DNA from: Brachionus manjavacas
Taxonomy: Eukaryota > Rotifera > Eurotatoria > Ploima > Brachionidae
NCBI GenBank assembly: GCA_019054805.1
Contig: JAHQIY010000001.1
Location: forward strand, 3,176,501 to 3,240,500
DNA: 64,000 bases
Direction: 5' to 3'
The notes under the pieces were generated by a model. The model was given only the letters and a program-made list of their open reading frames with translations. It was not told the origin of the DNA and made no database searches. Below, one piece after another: positions 24,301-35,488 of the stretch (position 1 is its first letter; every line of letters starts with the position of its first letter). Position numbers and translations under genes: made by a program.

Positions 24301-24798
24301 ATGAGAAAATATTTCAACGATGAGGGCTCAGGAAGCATACTCAAACCGATCGATAAAAGCATAAAAAAAAATTATTTACGGCGAAAAAAACGAGTCAAAA
24401 AATCAATAGATTCTTTTTCAGATTTTGGAGGCCAACACTTAAATTCATTCTTTTACCAGAGTCCTTCCGGATCAAACCAAAAAGAATCCCGCGAGTTGTT
24501 AAACTTCAAACTTGGTGACTTGATAAACCAAAATAAAACTCTGCTCAAACATTTATACGCACAGATAAACTCCAACTCTAATAAGATAAATCTTATTTAT
24601 CTGCCGACAGTGCCGAATAACTCCCGCGGCGGCGATCAGCTTCTTTACGACAACGTTTACGGTCGTCTAAATCTTGTTCCTGTTTCAGGCCTAGCAGACA
24701 ATAGCTCCAATGCAAATGCATTCATAAATAATTTCTATCTGAGTGCAATCAATCTGGAAAATAATTGGAATAAACAAATTTCAAGTATTTTTTTTTGA
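24301..24798 (+). CDS. Unknown intronless protein, 165 residues
   Basis: This single open frame stands out by base composition from the AT-rich surroundings, which supports real coding. The protein starts with a strongly basic segment (KKNYLRRKKRVKKS) that could be a nuclear signal. It is rich in asparagine and serine, with a leucine-rich stretch NFKLGDLINQNKTLLKHL that may form a helix. No signal peptide, membrane segment or known domain is visible. The first ATG after the upstream stop is taken as the start. It has no close neighbours, so context gives no clue to function. Confidence 0.6.
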   Translation: MRKYFNDEGSGSILKPIDKSIKKNYLRRKKRVKKSIDSFSDFGGQHLNSFFYQSPSGSNQKESRELLNFKLGDLINQNKTLLKHLYAQINSNSNKINLIYLPTVPNNSRGGDQLLYDNVYGRLNLVPVSGLADNSSNANAFINNFYLSAINLENNWNKQISSIFF

Positions 24799-27700
24799 GT
24801 TTTTTCATCTGTTATTTTTCATCTTATTAAAAAAATTTAAAATTCTTTACTAGAAATTATTGATTAACTAAACTTTATTTTTGTAATCATATACCAATAT
24901 TACGCAAATATTTATTTTTCATTATTTCCTAAGTGGTTTCACTCTTAGTCCTGGATAAATTGTGATATTGTTCAAACATTTTTTTTATTTTATCAATTAA
25001 TTTTTAAAATTTTAAATCAAATTAAATTAAAAGATATCGATTAGTTACGCTTTCAAAAGCACTTTTAGATTGTTTTATTTAACCAGGTTGGATCTTTATA
25101 ATGAAGGCAATTTAACTGGAGAATTATTTGGATTAATTTGATTTTTTATTTTTGAATTATTATACACAGTAGGAAGCTGAAAGTATTATAATGAATTAGT
25201 GAAAAAAATGATCTGATAATTCAAATAGCTTTGGATGAAATTATAATCAGATATTTCTTACTTAAAAGCATCAAGAGAATCTATGATTTTTAACTAGTAA
25301 AATACAAAAAATTCTTATCTTGTTATTTTTTCACCAAAATTTCATAAAAAAGTCTGATTTTATCTTTAATTTAGCATTCATTTCCTTTGAATCTTAGCTT
25401 TTGCATAAGGTCAAAATTTATATCATCATTCTTTCATCCTTGTTTTAAACTTTTATTTAATAATAAAAATTTAACAAGGTAAGCCTTATTACTCGATTAT
25501 TATGTCTTAATGTCTTATTACTAAGGCTAAAAGGGCGAATATCTTAAACTAATTTTTTTTTACGTTCAGATTTCGTAAATTTTTTTTTCTGCAATTTTAC
25601 TCTTTTAGAAAAAAATTTAAATTTTAAATTTTTCAAAAATTTTTAGAAATTTTTTTTACTAGTTTTTAATCTTGGTTTAATAAAAGAAAAAGCTTTAAAA
25701 TATAAAATTTTATTAAATTATTATAATCGTTATGTTATCAATTTCTGCGACTGGTTTAACCACGGAATAGAGTACTAGCGTACTTTGGCAAATTTCATCC
25801 ATTTTTAATTTAGTTTCTAAATTATTATCTAATTCAGTATTATTAAGTATTTACTAACCTACTTAAAAATACAAATTAACTTGGCTTTTTTATCTGTGTA
25901 GAATTTTTTGTAGTGCAATTAAAAATATAAATTTTCAGTAAAATTACATAAAAAATCTCATTTAAAATCAATAAAGAATTAAAACTTGAGAATTATTTAG
26001 AATTTTCATAAAAAACGGGAATGATATTTGATCCGTGAGATGTGATTTTTGTAATTCTTTGTGCTAAATAAATCAAAATTCATGAAAGAAAACTCCAAAT
26101 TCTAAATACTATTATGTGGTTTTGATTGTTGCATAAATATGTCACAATAGAATCATAATTTTTTCTATTAAATAGAAGTTGGAAATTAAACTGTTAAAAT
26201 AGTGGAAAAAGAAAATTTTTTATTTTCCAAAATTTAATTTCTTTTACCAATTAAGAGATTTAATTTTTAAGTTACTGCGAAAAAAAACATCAATTCAAAT
26301 ATATTAATTTTAATTTTTCTGAAAAATTTTTAAATTTTTAAATAAGAATAGTTTACAAATTTAAAAAAGTGCGATCGTTTTTTTAAATATTTGTAAAAAT
26401 CGAATTGATATTTTTCAATATTAAAACTTAAATACTTGATAACATAGATATTGATCACAAAATAATTAATCTTGATTAGAAAATTTCAAATTTTCAAAAA
26501 AATTTTTTGATTTGATCGGATTTCCAATTTTCGTTAAATTATTATTAAAATTTAATAAACCAATTTTTGTCCTATCTTTTTTAATATGAGTCTCTATTTT
26601 TTTTTTTAATTTTTAGCCCTCAAAAACCGTGATCTTCCAATTTTTAGGAAAATTTACTAATTATTTTTTATAAATGATTTATAATTTTTATTGTGTATCA
26701 TGTAGGAAAATTATATGCGTACTATTTTTATTGATGTTTTGATATAAGTTTGATCCGATCGTAACAAAAAAATGTATATTCAGTTAATATCAGGTGATTT
26801 TTTCTATTAAATTTGCACCGAAAATCTAAAAAATTTTACTTAAGTACTTAAGTTTTAACTACAGAAAATTTTTGAATAATAGATTTTTTAAAAATTCACA
26901 TTAAACTTTGAAATTTTTCAATGATATTTAATCGATTCACCAAATTTGCTCAGAAATTAAAAACCATAATTAAGCATAATAAAAATGATATGTATATAAC
27001 TTTTTAATAAATTTTCTTGTTCGAGTCTAATATGTGGCTGATGTCGAAATCGATCAATTTAAAATTTAAAAAAAATGAAAAAAATAAGTTAGTAAAATTC
27101 ATTATTTTAAATTTTTATTGAGCATTATTGGTTATTTTTCTGAAATATTGATCAAAATTATTATAATATTTTTTGTTTTAGTTCTAGCCACTTGTCTCTA
27201 TAACATAAAAAAAATATATTTCTTTTCCTTAGCTTTTTATATTGAAAAAAAAATTTTTTTCAAAAATTTTCAAAAAGATAAAAAACCTGCCCAAATTAAT
27301 AAATGATTAGAAATACTGAAGTTCCATCTTATTTCCTGTTTTATTAAGAAGCAATTATTCAGTCATTTATCTCTTTTAGCTTTAAAAATTTTAAGATAAA
27401 TTTTTACAATTAAGTTTAGAAGCACTAGAATGGAATCAAATTTAGTTGAAAAGAAAAATATGCTTACGAAATTAATCGTTACATTTAAAAAAATAAATAT
27501 TAATTTGATTTTTTTCAGAAAATTAGATCAAAATCCAACAATTTTTTTAATTCTCCGTTGAATAGATTATTAATAAAATCAAAGTAGCTAGTTTGGGATT
27601 TGTTACGTAAAAATTCACCATAAAATCAATTCATTTTTAAAGCATTTAACAATTAATTCAAAAGCCCGTGTTAAATTAAGATGCATGTAGTTAGTTTTAT

Positions 27701-29990
27701 GATTGAATATAAACTAGCAAAATAAGCTGACATAATAAAAATTAATAATGAGACAACATATCTTTTCTTTTTATTAATTTCAATAAATGTGAGTTTTTTT
27801 TGTAAAAAAATAAAAATAATTTCAATAAAATAATTTTTTTTGTAATAAATGCTAAATTCATATCTAACTAAAATTAATTTGTTAGGATTTTTCAATTTTA
27901 ATTTTAAAAAAATTTGAATCTTCACCTATATTAAATTCTTTTCACTACTATTAATAATGTTGATTTATCTGTTTAAATAAAAAAAAACTCAAAATTTCAC
28001 AATAGGAAAAAGACGTTTTAATTAATTCTGAAAATAACTTAAACTGTGATTATTTCCTCTATTTTTCCTTAAATTTTTCCTCAATAAAATAATTGTGATT
28101 AAATTATTCTAAGTAAAGCTAAATAATTACTTAAATAGTTTTATTAATTTTTCTTACGATAATTTTGTAAAATTTAGAATTTTTTGTTTGCTTTAGGAAA
28201 ATTCTTTATACAATCAAAAATTCCTAAAATAAAATCCTTTATTTTTTTCTTAGACTTGCCATAATTTTTGAGTATGAACACTTTTTAATTAAAGTATACC
28301 TTAAGGAATTTGACCATCTTTCTAAAAATTAAATAAAAATACATGTCCATTTTTTGTTTTTTAGAATATCACTATAATCAATTCTGAAAATTTTTCATTC
28401 GCTTTTATGGAAAAGTTTAATTTTTGATCAAATGTTCTATAAATGTCAAAATCTGCGATGAAATTTAATTATGCTTTTAAAATGTTCTGATCAAATTTGA
28501 AAAAAGTAATTTGATCAAAAATTATACTTTTTAAAAATTAAAACAACAGCTTTCGGCTAAGTTCTTCTGAGATACTTATAAATATTTTACTAATATAGAA
28601 AATTATTATCAAATCTTTTCAATATATTCTTTCTTCTTAATAAATCGGGAAATTTCAGTATGTCAACATAAAATTAAATTTTTCTTTCAAAACTTTCAAA
28701 AAAATTTTAAGAAATTTTTAAATTTTTATCTTCAGTAAATCACGAAAAATAAAAATTTTAATAAAATAATTAAAATCCTATTTTATCTTAATTTATCATA
28801 AGGATTGTGAAATTTTTTGTTTTGTGTCCTGTTTTCATTAAGATAATTCATATATTTCTCGAATTAGTCTTTTTTATTCTTTTTTTTCCTAAAATTTAAA
28901 TTTATTAAAATTCTATTCATTAAAACTAAATATTCAATAAAAAATATTTCTGTTTATATAAGAACTCTTACCCAATTAAAAATCCAATATACCGTTATGT
29001 TAATTTTTTTTATATGAAAATTTCAATACACCCCAAAAGCTGTTTAAGATTCTTTTATTTGTGAACCCAACAAAATGAAAAAAAAATAACAATAAATCAA
29101 AAATAAAATAAACAAATTAATTATCAAGAAAAATTGCAACAGGAAAGCAGGGGAGGGGAATTTGGGGCGAAAAATTGGTTTTTAAAAAACACAAATTAGT
29201 TAAGGAAATCATTTTTTTCCAAATCAAGGTTTTTCAATTAATAAAAATATTTTTTTATACAACACCTAAGGATTTTTATTTAAAGGTAGTTTTCTTTTCA
29301 TTTTTTTATCTAGAATGAAATTGAATTTTTTAAATTTTAGATAATTTGATAAGCATAGCAGAACCCGTTTTTAAGGTCTGGTTCCGCGTAATTCACAAAA
29401 TCAAAAAATTATCGACTTCTTTCATTTGAATTTTATAATTTTTGCGGAAAACCAATTTTGATTTAAATAGTTATAATTTATTTACCTTAGAAAAAGAAAA
29501 GCATGAATCGAATTTTTAAAAATTTTTTTAATTTGTATTTAAATTGTTTTATTTTTGTTATTATGTTAGAAGATCAATTTTTTTCATTTTCAATCATTTC
29601 GTTTCAGAAATTTATATCTAATTTAACTTTAAAATTCAAATTTTAAAATAAAATTTTAAAATTTTAATTTGTCAAAAATGTTTTTCTAGATGTTAAAAAA
29701 TTTTATTTTTCCCTGTTTAAGTTTTCTTAACTATTTTCTTTTTAATTTTTGAGATTTTAACTCTTTTTAAAATGAGAATTTAAATCTAGAAGAAGTACAT
29801 AAATATAAAAAAAATATTTAGAAACTTTCAAGAGTTAGTAATTAGACAATTACTGTGTTGTAAAACAGAAAATTCACTTTAAATGAAAAAAGCAAAAGCA
29901 TTTTATTTTAATTAATTACTTAATATTTTTATTTTATAATTTTTAAAAATTATTTTTTATTAAAAAAATAAAGTTTTGGAATAGAAGTCT
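24799..29990. other. Long gene-poor AT-rich region
   Basis: No exon or repeat could be supported. The open frames at 27118-27306 and 27671-27925 are lysine/isoleucine/phenylalanine-rich low-complexity translations of AT-rich DNA and are not believed. Confidence 0.4.
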
Positions 29991-30096
29991 TGCTAGCGTT
30001 ACTGTTATAAAAAATATTATTTATTGGTAGAGCGGTGTTGCCAAGAGTGAAATATGATTCATCATCAATTATAAATTCATTTCTGCTATATTTTTA

Positions 30097-30390
30097 GAGC
30101 CCGTATAGCCGAATGGTTTGCGTGTTAGTCATGCAAGCAGAGGATCGAGGGTTCAAAACCCACTGAGGGTGAAAAATCTTCAAAAATCTCTGCAATACGG
30201 GGCGAATGTTTAAACCTCTTTCATTATAAAAATAGGGGGACCAGTTTCGACTGGGTAAAAATTGCGGTGTAGATGATCAACTCGATGCAGTAGCCTCTGT
30301 GTCAGATCGGAGCCGTTGCTCAAAAAGGTACTTGAAAAGGAGAAGAGCGCCTCCCCATTATCCACTAGGATAGAATAGGGACAATTATAT
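30097..30390 (+). mobile_element. tRNA-derived SINE, full-length copy
   Basis: The head reads like a tRNA gene with an A box (TAGCCGAATGG, 30104-30114) and a B box (GGTTCAAAACC, 30150-30160). It is followed by about 230 bases of tRNA-unrelated body ending in GGATAGAATAGGGACAATTA. A second copy without the head lies inverted at 47571-47785. The flanks carry similar strings (TATATTTTTAG on the left, TATATTTTAAAAG on the right), a possible target duplication. It sits next to, and probably within, a mariner-like fragment. Confidence 0.85.
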
Positions 30391-30394
30391 TTTA

Positions 30395-30640
30395 AAAGCA
30401 TTCTACGACATTTTGGCCTGGCAACCTTCTCCTGTTTAGCATTTAAAAGAGGTCTTTAGTGTTTTTTCATACTTTTTGATATTTACATATTCTTTAAAAT
30501 CTTTCCGATATAGGTATAGTGGCAATCAAACTTTCTAGCCATCTTTCTTTGTGAACAACCAAATTTATGATTGAAATAGGCTCTAAGTTTAGCAACCATA
30601 AATGAACTTTAATTTGTCGTTTCCTTTAATTTTTTAATCG
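30395..30640 (-). mobile_element. Tc1/mariner-like transposase N-terminal fragment
   Basis: Minus-strand reading gives HKFGCSQRKMARKFDCHY, TYIGKILKNM, then KQEKVARPKCRR. This is the helix-turn-helix pattern of Tc1-type transposases (sequence recognition, then the arginine/proline linker). Stops and shifts mark it as dead. Confidence 0.6.
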
Positions 30641-31335
30641 ATTTTATTTGACTTGTGAACATTATCAATTTTTAAAAATTCATTTTGAATTATTTACAAC
30701 TGATTTATTTCTTAAGGTATGAGATACTAAACAAAATTTTTTTTTGGATTTTGATTGTACCCTTAGAAGAAAAATGCCTGTTTAACACACGTTTTTTAGC
30801 TTTTTTTGACGAATTTTTATAAATAAAGTTCAAAACACTAAAAATAAAATTTAAAAATTCACAAAGTCAATTTTTATATTGACATTTTATTTTAATTTTG
30901 CCGATTCGTAATTTACTCAAAAACGAGGTGAAGTTTAGGACATTTAGTTGATGTTTAATCAAAAATTTAAAATAGAGTTAATAAAAAATAAATTAATTTA
31001 TTTTTTTAATGTAATTTTTTATTTTCTGGAAAGCATGAAAAAAATGTTAAAATTTTTTTTAAATTTATCATATGAAATTTAAAATATTTTGTTTTTAAAA
31101 ATCCTAAATAAAAATTAAAAAAAAAAAAGTCTATTATTTAAATTTGAAAAAAACACGCGATCTTGTGAAGTTTTCAAGCGTTTTTGCTTTACGGGTATTT
31201 ATTTAACAAAAAATTTCTCTTATCAAGTTGATTTAATTTTTTACAAAAAAATAAAACTTTTCTTTAATAAAATTATTTATTATTTTAAAAATTAATTTAG
31301 TTAATATTATTTAAGGTTTTTATGACAGTGCCCGA
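30641..31335. other. Intergenic, upstream of an unknown membrane-protein gene
   Basis: AT-rich. At its right end TTTTTATGACAG precedes the next start and resembles a splice acceptor, either for an unseen 5' leader exon or for trans-splicing. This is inference only. Confidence 0.3.
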
Positions 31336-33072
31336 ATGCCACGCTTGCTTACCAGCGAACTTTTCCTGATAGCATTTGTAATAAGCTTGTGGCTGATATC
31401 CATAATCGTATGCCTCAAACGCTACTCTCTATTCATTTGTTTCCACAAGCGAGACGTTCCATTCTATAATTCGAGTCTAATCAATGTGTCGACTAAACAA
31501 TCTACCGAAAAGTATTCCTCCTGTCCCCAGAGCGCATCGAGCCATCAGCATTTAAACGAAAACGACCTGAACAAAGAAGAGTGCAGCATGTGTCCGAAGA
31601 GTCCAAGCACCAGCGCACTGCTTAACAAATCCATAACACACAGCGCCAGGTTTAACTGTGATCAACGAATGTGCAAAAAGTGCCATCGAATCAGACCCAA
31701 AGATTGCTACAAGTCCCTGTCGAACGGCCACTTTAACTTTTCTAGTAATAAATCCATTCACAAAAATTTTTCTTTCTATTCGAATAGAACCCAGTGGTTT
31801 GGCCAGTGCGGCAAATTAGACTGCTATTGTAGCCACGGGATCATATGCCCGATGCAAAAAAACAGCTCGAGTATGCTAAACAGGGTTAGTCTGAGAACAA
31901 ATCCTAAAGAGAGCTTGGTATCCAGACGTGATGTCATTAAAAACAAACACTTTAATTTGATGTCACTGGACGAGAACGCTTTGTATAAATTGAACCGAAT
32001 ATCCCATCTGAACTCGACCATACACGAAAGTTCTGTGGATGTGCCTGAGATAGACCCAAAAGAGACTAAAAACGAAAAAAAACTCTCCATACTGGCGAGT
32101 GGGGCGCCGCATGCTAATTTCATTTCGCTGCGCTCGGGCTCTGATTCGGTCAATAGTTGGATCAGACCCGGTCGCAGCTGTGACAACTCAGATTGTAATG
32201 ACATCGACTCAGTGTCGTCACTGCAGCAATCTCAGTATTTAAAACTTCCCTCTCTTAACACTGTCCTGCCCACCAGCCAAAGACCCATCAACCCAATATC
32301 CTCGCTGAGGCGGCACATGTTTGCCAATTCAAAGCGCTGCGCACAAACCACTTTTGGCATGGACTCTGTGGTCAATGATTGCAGTGTTGACTTCTTGAAC
32401 TCAATGTCAATTAATTCGAACAATCAGTCAGTCATTCCGGCGATTGTTGATGAGCAGAATTCTGAGCCGAATGGCCAAGAGACAAGTGTTCAAGTTTTGA
32501 ATGAGTGCAATGATCCGAATTTGCTAAATCCAAGCTGGATACCAATGATTGTCAGACGAACTTTACTTGAGATGCACGAAAGGGCAGTTTTGAGCAAGTC
32601 CGACTCGAACATAAAATACAAGTATAGGTCCTCGAACCATTTGCTGCATTCAACTGGTAAAAAGCTCAAGTCAAACCGCAAGAAAAAGTCGCTCAGCTTG
32701 CAAAACTCGCAAGACAAATCGACTTTTTATTCGACCAGTCCATCGAATAATCGGTCCACAAAGAGCAACTATTTGAATAGTTTTTATGAAGAGTTGAGGA
32801 GTAGGTTTTTCCAGCCTGGTGAAATTAGGTCGGCTGGCAACGAAAAAAATGTGCAAAGTTTGCTGACCGATGGTCCAAGAGATAGGATAAAAAAATCTGG
32901 TTCCAATTCGAACACAATGTCGACCGATGTGAGCACAGTTATTCTCAAACTTGACTCTAAGTTGAATTCGTTGGATATGCAGCATTCTGTGGTTAATTTC
33001 GATAAATGTTCGGATCCTAAATTGAATGAAGGAAATGTAATTAAAAAAACGGACAATTTAGACAATTCATAA
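31336..33072 (+). CDS. Unknown single-pass membrane protein, 578 residues
   Basis: A long intronless frame with clearly coding composition. Residues 8-27 form one hydrophobic segment (FLIAFVISLWLISIIVC), followed by basic residues, consistent with a signal anchor and a large C-terminal domain. A cysteine-rich region spans residues 63-171, with paired motifs CSMC, CKKC and CYC that could bind metal. The remainder is serine/asparagine-rich and probably disordered. A short ordered-looking block NPSWIPMIVRRTLLEMHER lies near residue 400. No known domain is recognised. An upstream ATG at 31324 opens a 15-codon frame that overlaps the start in another frame and could lower translation. The protein might be rapidly evolving and lineage-specific. 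Confidence 0.7.
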   Translation: MPRLLTSELFLIAFVISLWLISIIVCLKRYSLFICFHKRDVPFYNSSLINVSTKQSTEKYSSCPQSASSHQHLNENDLNKEECSMCPKSPSTSALLNKSITHSARFNCDQRMCKKCHRIRPKDCYKSLSNGHFNFSSNKSIHKNFSFYSNRTQWFGQCGKLDCYCSHGIICPMQKNSSSMLNRVSLRTNPKESLVSRRDVIKNKHFNLMSLDENALYKLNRISHLNSTIHESSVDVPEIDPKETKNEKKLSILASGAPHANFISLRSGSDSVNSWIRPGRSCDNSDCNDIDSVSSLQQSQYLKLPSLNTVLPTSQRPINPISSLRRHMFANSKRCAQTTFGMDSVVNDCSVDFLNSMSINSNNQSVIPAIVDEQNSEPNGQETSVQVLNECNDPNLLNPSWIPMIVRRTLLEMHERAVLSKSDSNIKYKYRSSNHLLHSTGKKLKSNRKKKSLSLQNSQDKSTFYSTSPSNNRSTKSNYLNSFYEELRSRFFQPGEIRSAGNEKNVQSLLTDGPRDRIKKSGSNSNTMSTDVSTVILKLDSKLNSLDMQHSVVNFDKCSDPKLNEGNVIKKTDNLDNS

Positions 33073-33349
33073 ATTTTTGTTTTTTTTTTTCTTTTAAACT
33101 TAATATTTATTTTTTTAATAAACAAAAAAATATACCTTTAATTTATCACTAGAAACACCGAAATTTTTTACACTTAACTCTTATCCGTTCAAAATTGGGT
33201 CAAAAATGACCCAAGCAAAAATTACATTGAATTTTTTCTATAAATAAAAAAACTTTTCATTCAACTTAATTGATTTCGATTGTTAATTGATTGTCTTTGC
33301 CTTTAAAAATAAAAACACCGAAAACTGATCTTATTTTTTTATGGCCATC

Positions 33350-33960
33350 AATTAATGAACTGACAAAAGAAATTAAATTTTACTGACAAAAAAACTGCAT
33401 TAGATGATAAATAAATTAATTGACTGATAAAATAATTATTTGAGTGACAAAATATTTTTTTGACTAATTAATTATTTTACAACAAATTAATGATTTTGAG
33501 GTCACAATAAAAATCAAAATCTTGAACTATAGCACCAAAATTAGAAGGAAGCTCCAGACAATTATGACAAATCGTTTTGTCCAAATCTCATCATCAAGCT
33601 AGAGTCAACTATGAGAAAACGTAACAATTTAAGTTCATTCCTTACAATCTTAGAGAATTAAATTACTAAATAGCTTTCTTTTTTTTTCGTTATTCACTCC
33701 TTGTGAAGCATAGGGTCATTACTTTTGATTTCCACTCAATTCGAACTAAATAGCTTAATTAGAACTAAAATAAAATAAAATAAAAATGAATAAAATTTTT
33801 TCAGTGCAAAATTATTAAATAGTCATCTCAATATATATTTGTCAGTCGTTTAGTTTTTTTGTCAGAATAATTAGTGTTTTATTGTCAGCTAAAATAGATT
33901 AAATTAGTCACCACTTTTAGTTATTTTTGTCATCTTAAAAAAATTAAATTTGTCATCCCC
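33350..33960. repeat. Foldback section with tandem GTCA/TGAC subrepeats, nested in piggyBac
   Basis: The left arm (about 33355-33485) repeats units like ACTGACAAAA and GAGTGACAAAATA. The right arm (about 33790-33955) carries the complement, such as TTTTGTCAGAATAA and TTTTTGTCATC. Between them, 33540-33750 matches in reverse the LINE tail at about 39500-39570 (GAGTGGAAATCAAAAGTA and CACAAGGAGTGAATAA). Confidence 0.55.
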
Positions 33961-34113
33961 AAAAAATTTAAGCCTTTTTTTTTCAATACCATTGTTTAAA
34001 AAAAATTAAAGTAATATCAGTACCGAAAACTGATATTACTTTAATTGTTTTATTCAGTGTAACTTTTTAAAAAATGAGAAAATACCGATAAATGATCTTA
34101 TTTTTAACTTCGC

Positions 34114-34623
34114 TAAGTTGAATCAAACAAGTGTGGAGTGGATGTTTTAGATCAAATGGTTGAAAAGATTACATGTAGACGAAGAACGAAAAGATGGACT
34201 ATGAATACATTTATGTACTTACTCGATATTGCAGTTAACAATTCTTTTAGTTTATTTGGGCTAAAACATGAGGCTAAAGAAAAGACTAAAGACAACCGTT
34301 TTAGACGAACATGTGTTGAACAACTTTTTTCTGAATTTTTGAAGCCGTGTATCGAAGAAAGAGCAGCCAGAGCATCAAACAACGATTTTCGTGGTTTCAG
34401 TGCTGATAACGTAGATTCATTTAGAAGGACTGGAACAAAAATTTATTCCAAAAGATGTTTAGATGAAAGCCCCACACCAGCTTCAAAAAAAAGTACTAGA
34501 GGACGATGTGGAATGTGCCAGGAAGCAACTGATAAATCAAAGCGTGATAATAAGAATTCAAACGTTTGTTCTCAATGCGAGAGTTTTGTCTGTAAAGAAC
34601 ACTTTGAAAAATTAACACTGTAA
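34114..34623 (+). pseudogene. piggyBac transposase, C-terminal fragment
   Basis: The open frame carries the piggyBac hallmark GVDVLDQMVEKITCRRRTKRW followed by the LLDIAVNNSFSLF helix. It ends in a cysteine-rich domain (CGMCQEA, CSQCESFVCKEHF) that in the family binds the element's ends. The DDE catalytic residues would lie upstream and are absent, so the product cannot be an active transposase. No ATG begins the frame; translation would have to start internally. The frame itself is uninterrupted, suggesting a fairly recent loss or pressure to keep the binding domain. Confidence 0.85.
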
Positions 34624-34889
34624 TTTGTAAAAAGTGTTTTCTTAATTAATTTTTTTTCTTTTGTTTTGTTTATTAACTTTTTTAGTATTTATATTTTTTT
34701 TCTGCTAATTCCGTGTATTTTTAAATGATTAAAGCTTTTATTTTCTAATAATCTTTCAAAAAAAAAATATTTCTTTTTTTATTGGGTCAAAAATGACCCA
34801 TTTTGGCCGATAACGTTATTTTTTCTATTTTGGACGGATAAGAGTTAAAAGCATCGGTCATATCATTTTGACTTATCTTCAATGCTATC

Positions 34890-35335
34890 TTTTAATAGTA
34901 GTAGTAGTAGTATAAATGCTGTAGGGGATCTAAGATCCTGAGCAGAACCGTCGTAGACGTCCTGCTTTAACACACTACGTCCAGTTTACATGTTCAGCTT
35001 AACTGTATCCGAGAAGTTTACCAATTCGATTTTTAAATTTATTCGTGTTGTCTATTGTGTTCCAGTTACCAGCTGTCCTGTTAGTAAAGAAGTTATATCG
35101 AACTGTACAATTTCTGTTGATCTGTCGCTCATTAGCTAACTGACCCTTTCTCGTATGACCAGCTCGACTGTCTAGATCGTTTGAAGATGGTAATTGGTTC
35201 CCATGTATTAACTCAACTTCATCATGTTGAATTTTATGTAGCTGAATTAGATCGCCACGCTGGCGTCTTTCTACAAGAGTTATCCCGTTAAGAGCTTCTC
35301 TTCTAACTGCATATTGTTGGACTTGAGCTCAGGAA
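34890..35335 (-). mobile_element. LINE 3' end fragment (CR1-like) with trinucleotide tail
   Basis: Minus-strand translation reads VRREALNGITLVERRQRGDL, then IQLHKIQHDEVELIHGNQLP, RAGHTRKGQLAN, and the final NFFTNRTAGNWN box. The 3' end, on the plus-strand left side at 34899-34913, is a TAG-repeat run, as for other LINE copies here. The element begins about 45 bp after the piggyBac right flank. Confidence 0.75.
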
Positions 35336-35488
35336 CAATTGCGAGTTATTTTATTTAAATTTTTTAAAATAGATTTAAAATTTGAATTATTATGTTAAAA
35401 TGAAATTTTTCAAAGATTTTGGTTTTAAATCGTTTTGAACGTTTTGGGGTAAAAAAAAAAATTGTGGACACTGGGGTCTGAAATTTAG

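Larger units (their letters stand above)
33178..34844 (+). mobile_element. piggyBac transposon, truncated copy with TTAA flanks
   Basis: The element is bounded by TTAA at 33174-33177 and 34845-34848, the hallmark of piggyBac. The terminal inverted repeats start CTCTTATCCGT on the left and end ACGGATAAGAG on the right. Both ends carry a subterminal palindrome TGGGTCAAAAATGACCCA. Only the C-terminal part of the transposase remains. The middle has been replaced or invaded by a subrepeat-rich foldback section (about 33350-33960) that holds a LINE 3' fragment. It is not autonomous. Confidence 0.9.

Noticed and set aside
27118-27925. Open frames in the 27 kb region
   Set aside because: Low-complexity lysine/isoleucine/phenylalanine-rich translations expected by chance in this composition; the first has no ATG start.
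30097-30169. Functional tRNA gene
   Set aside because: The A and B boxes are present, but the acceptor ends do not pair convincingly and a SINE body follows that is repeated elsewhere without the head.
31552-33125. Several minus-strand frames opposite the 578-residue gene
   Set aside because: Shadows of the longer plus-strand coding region.
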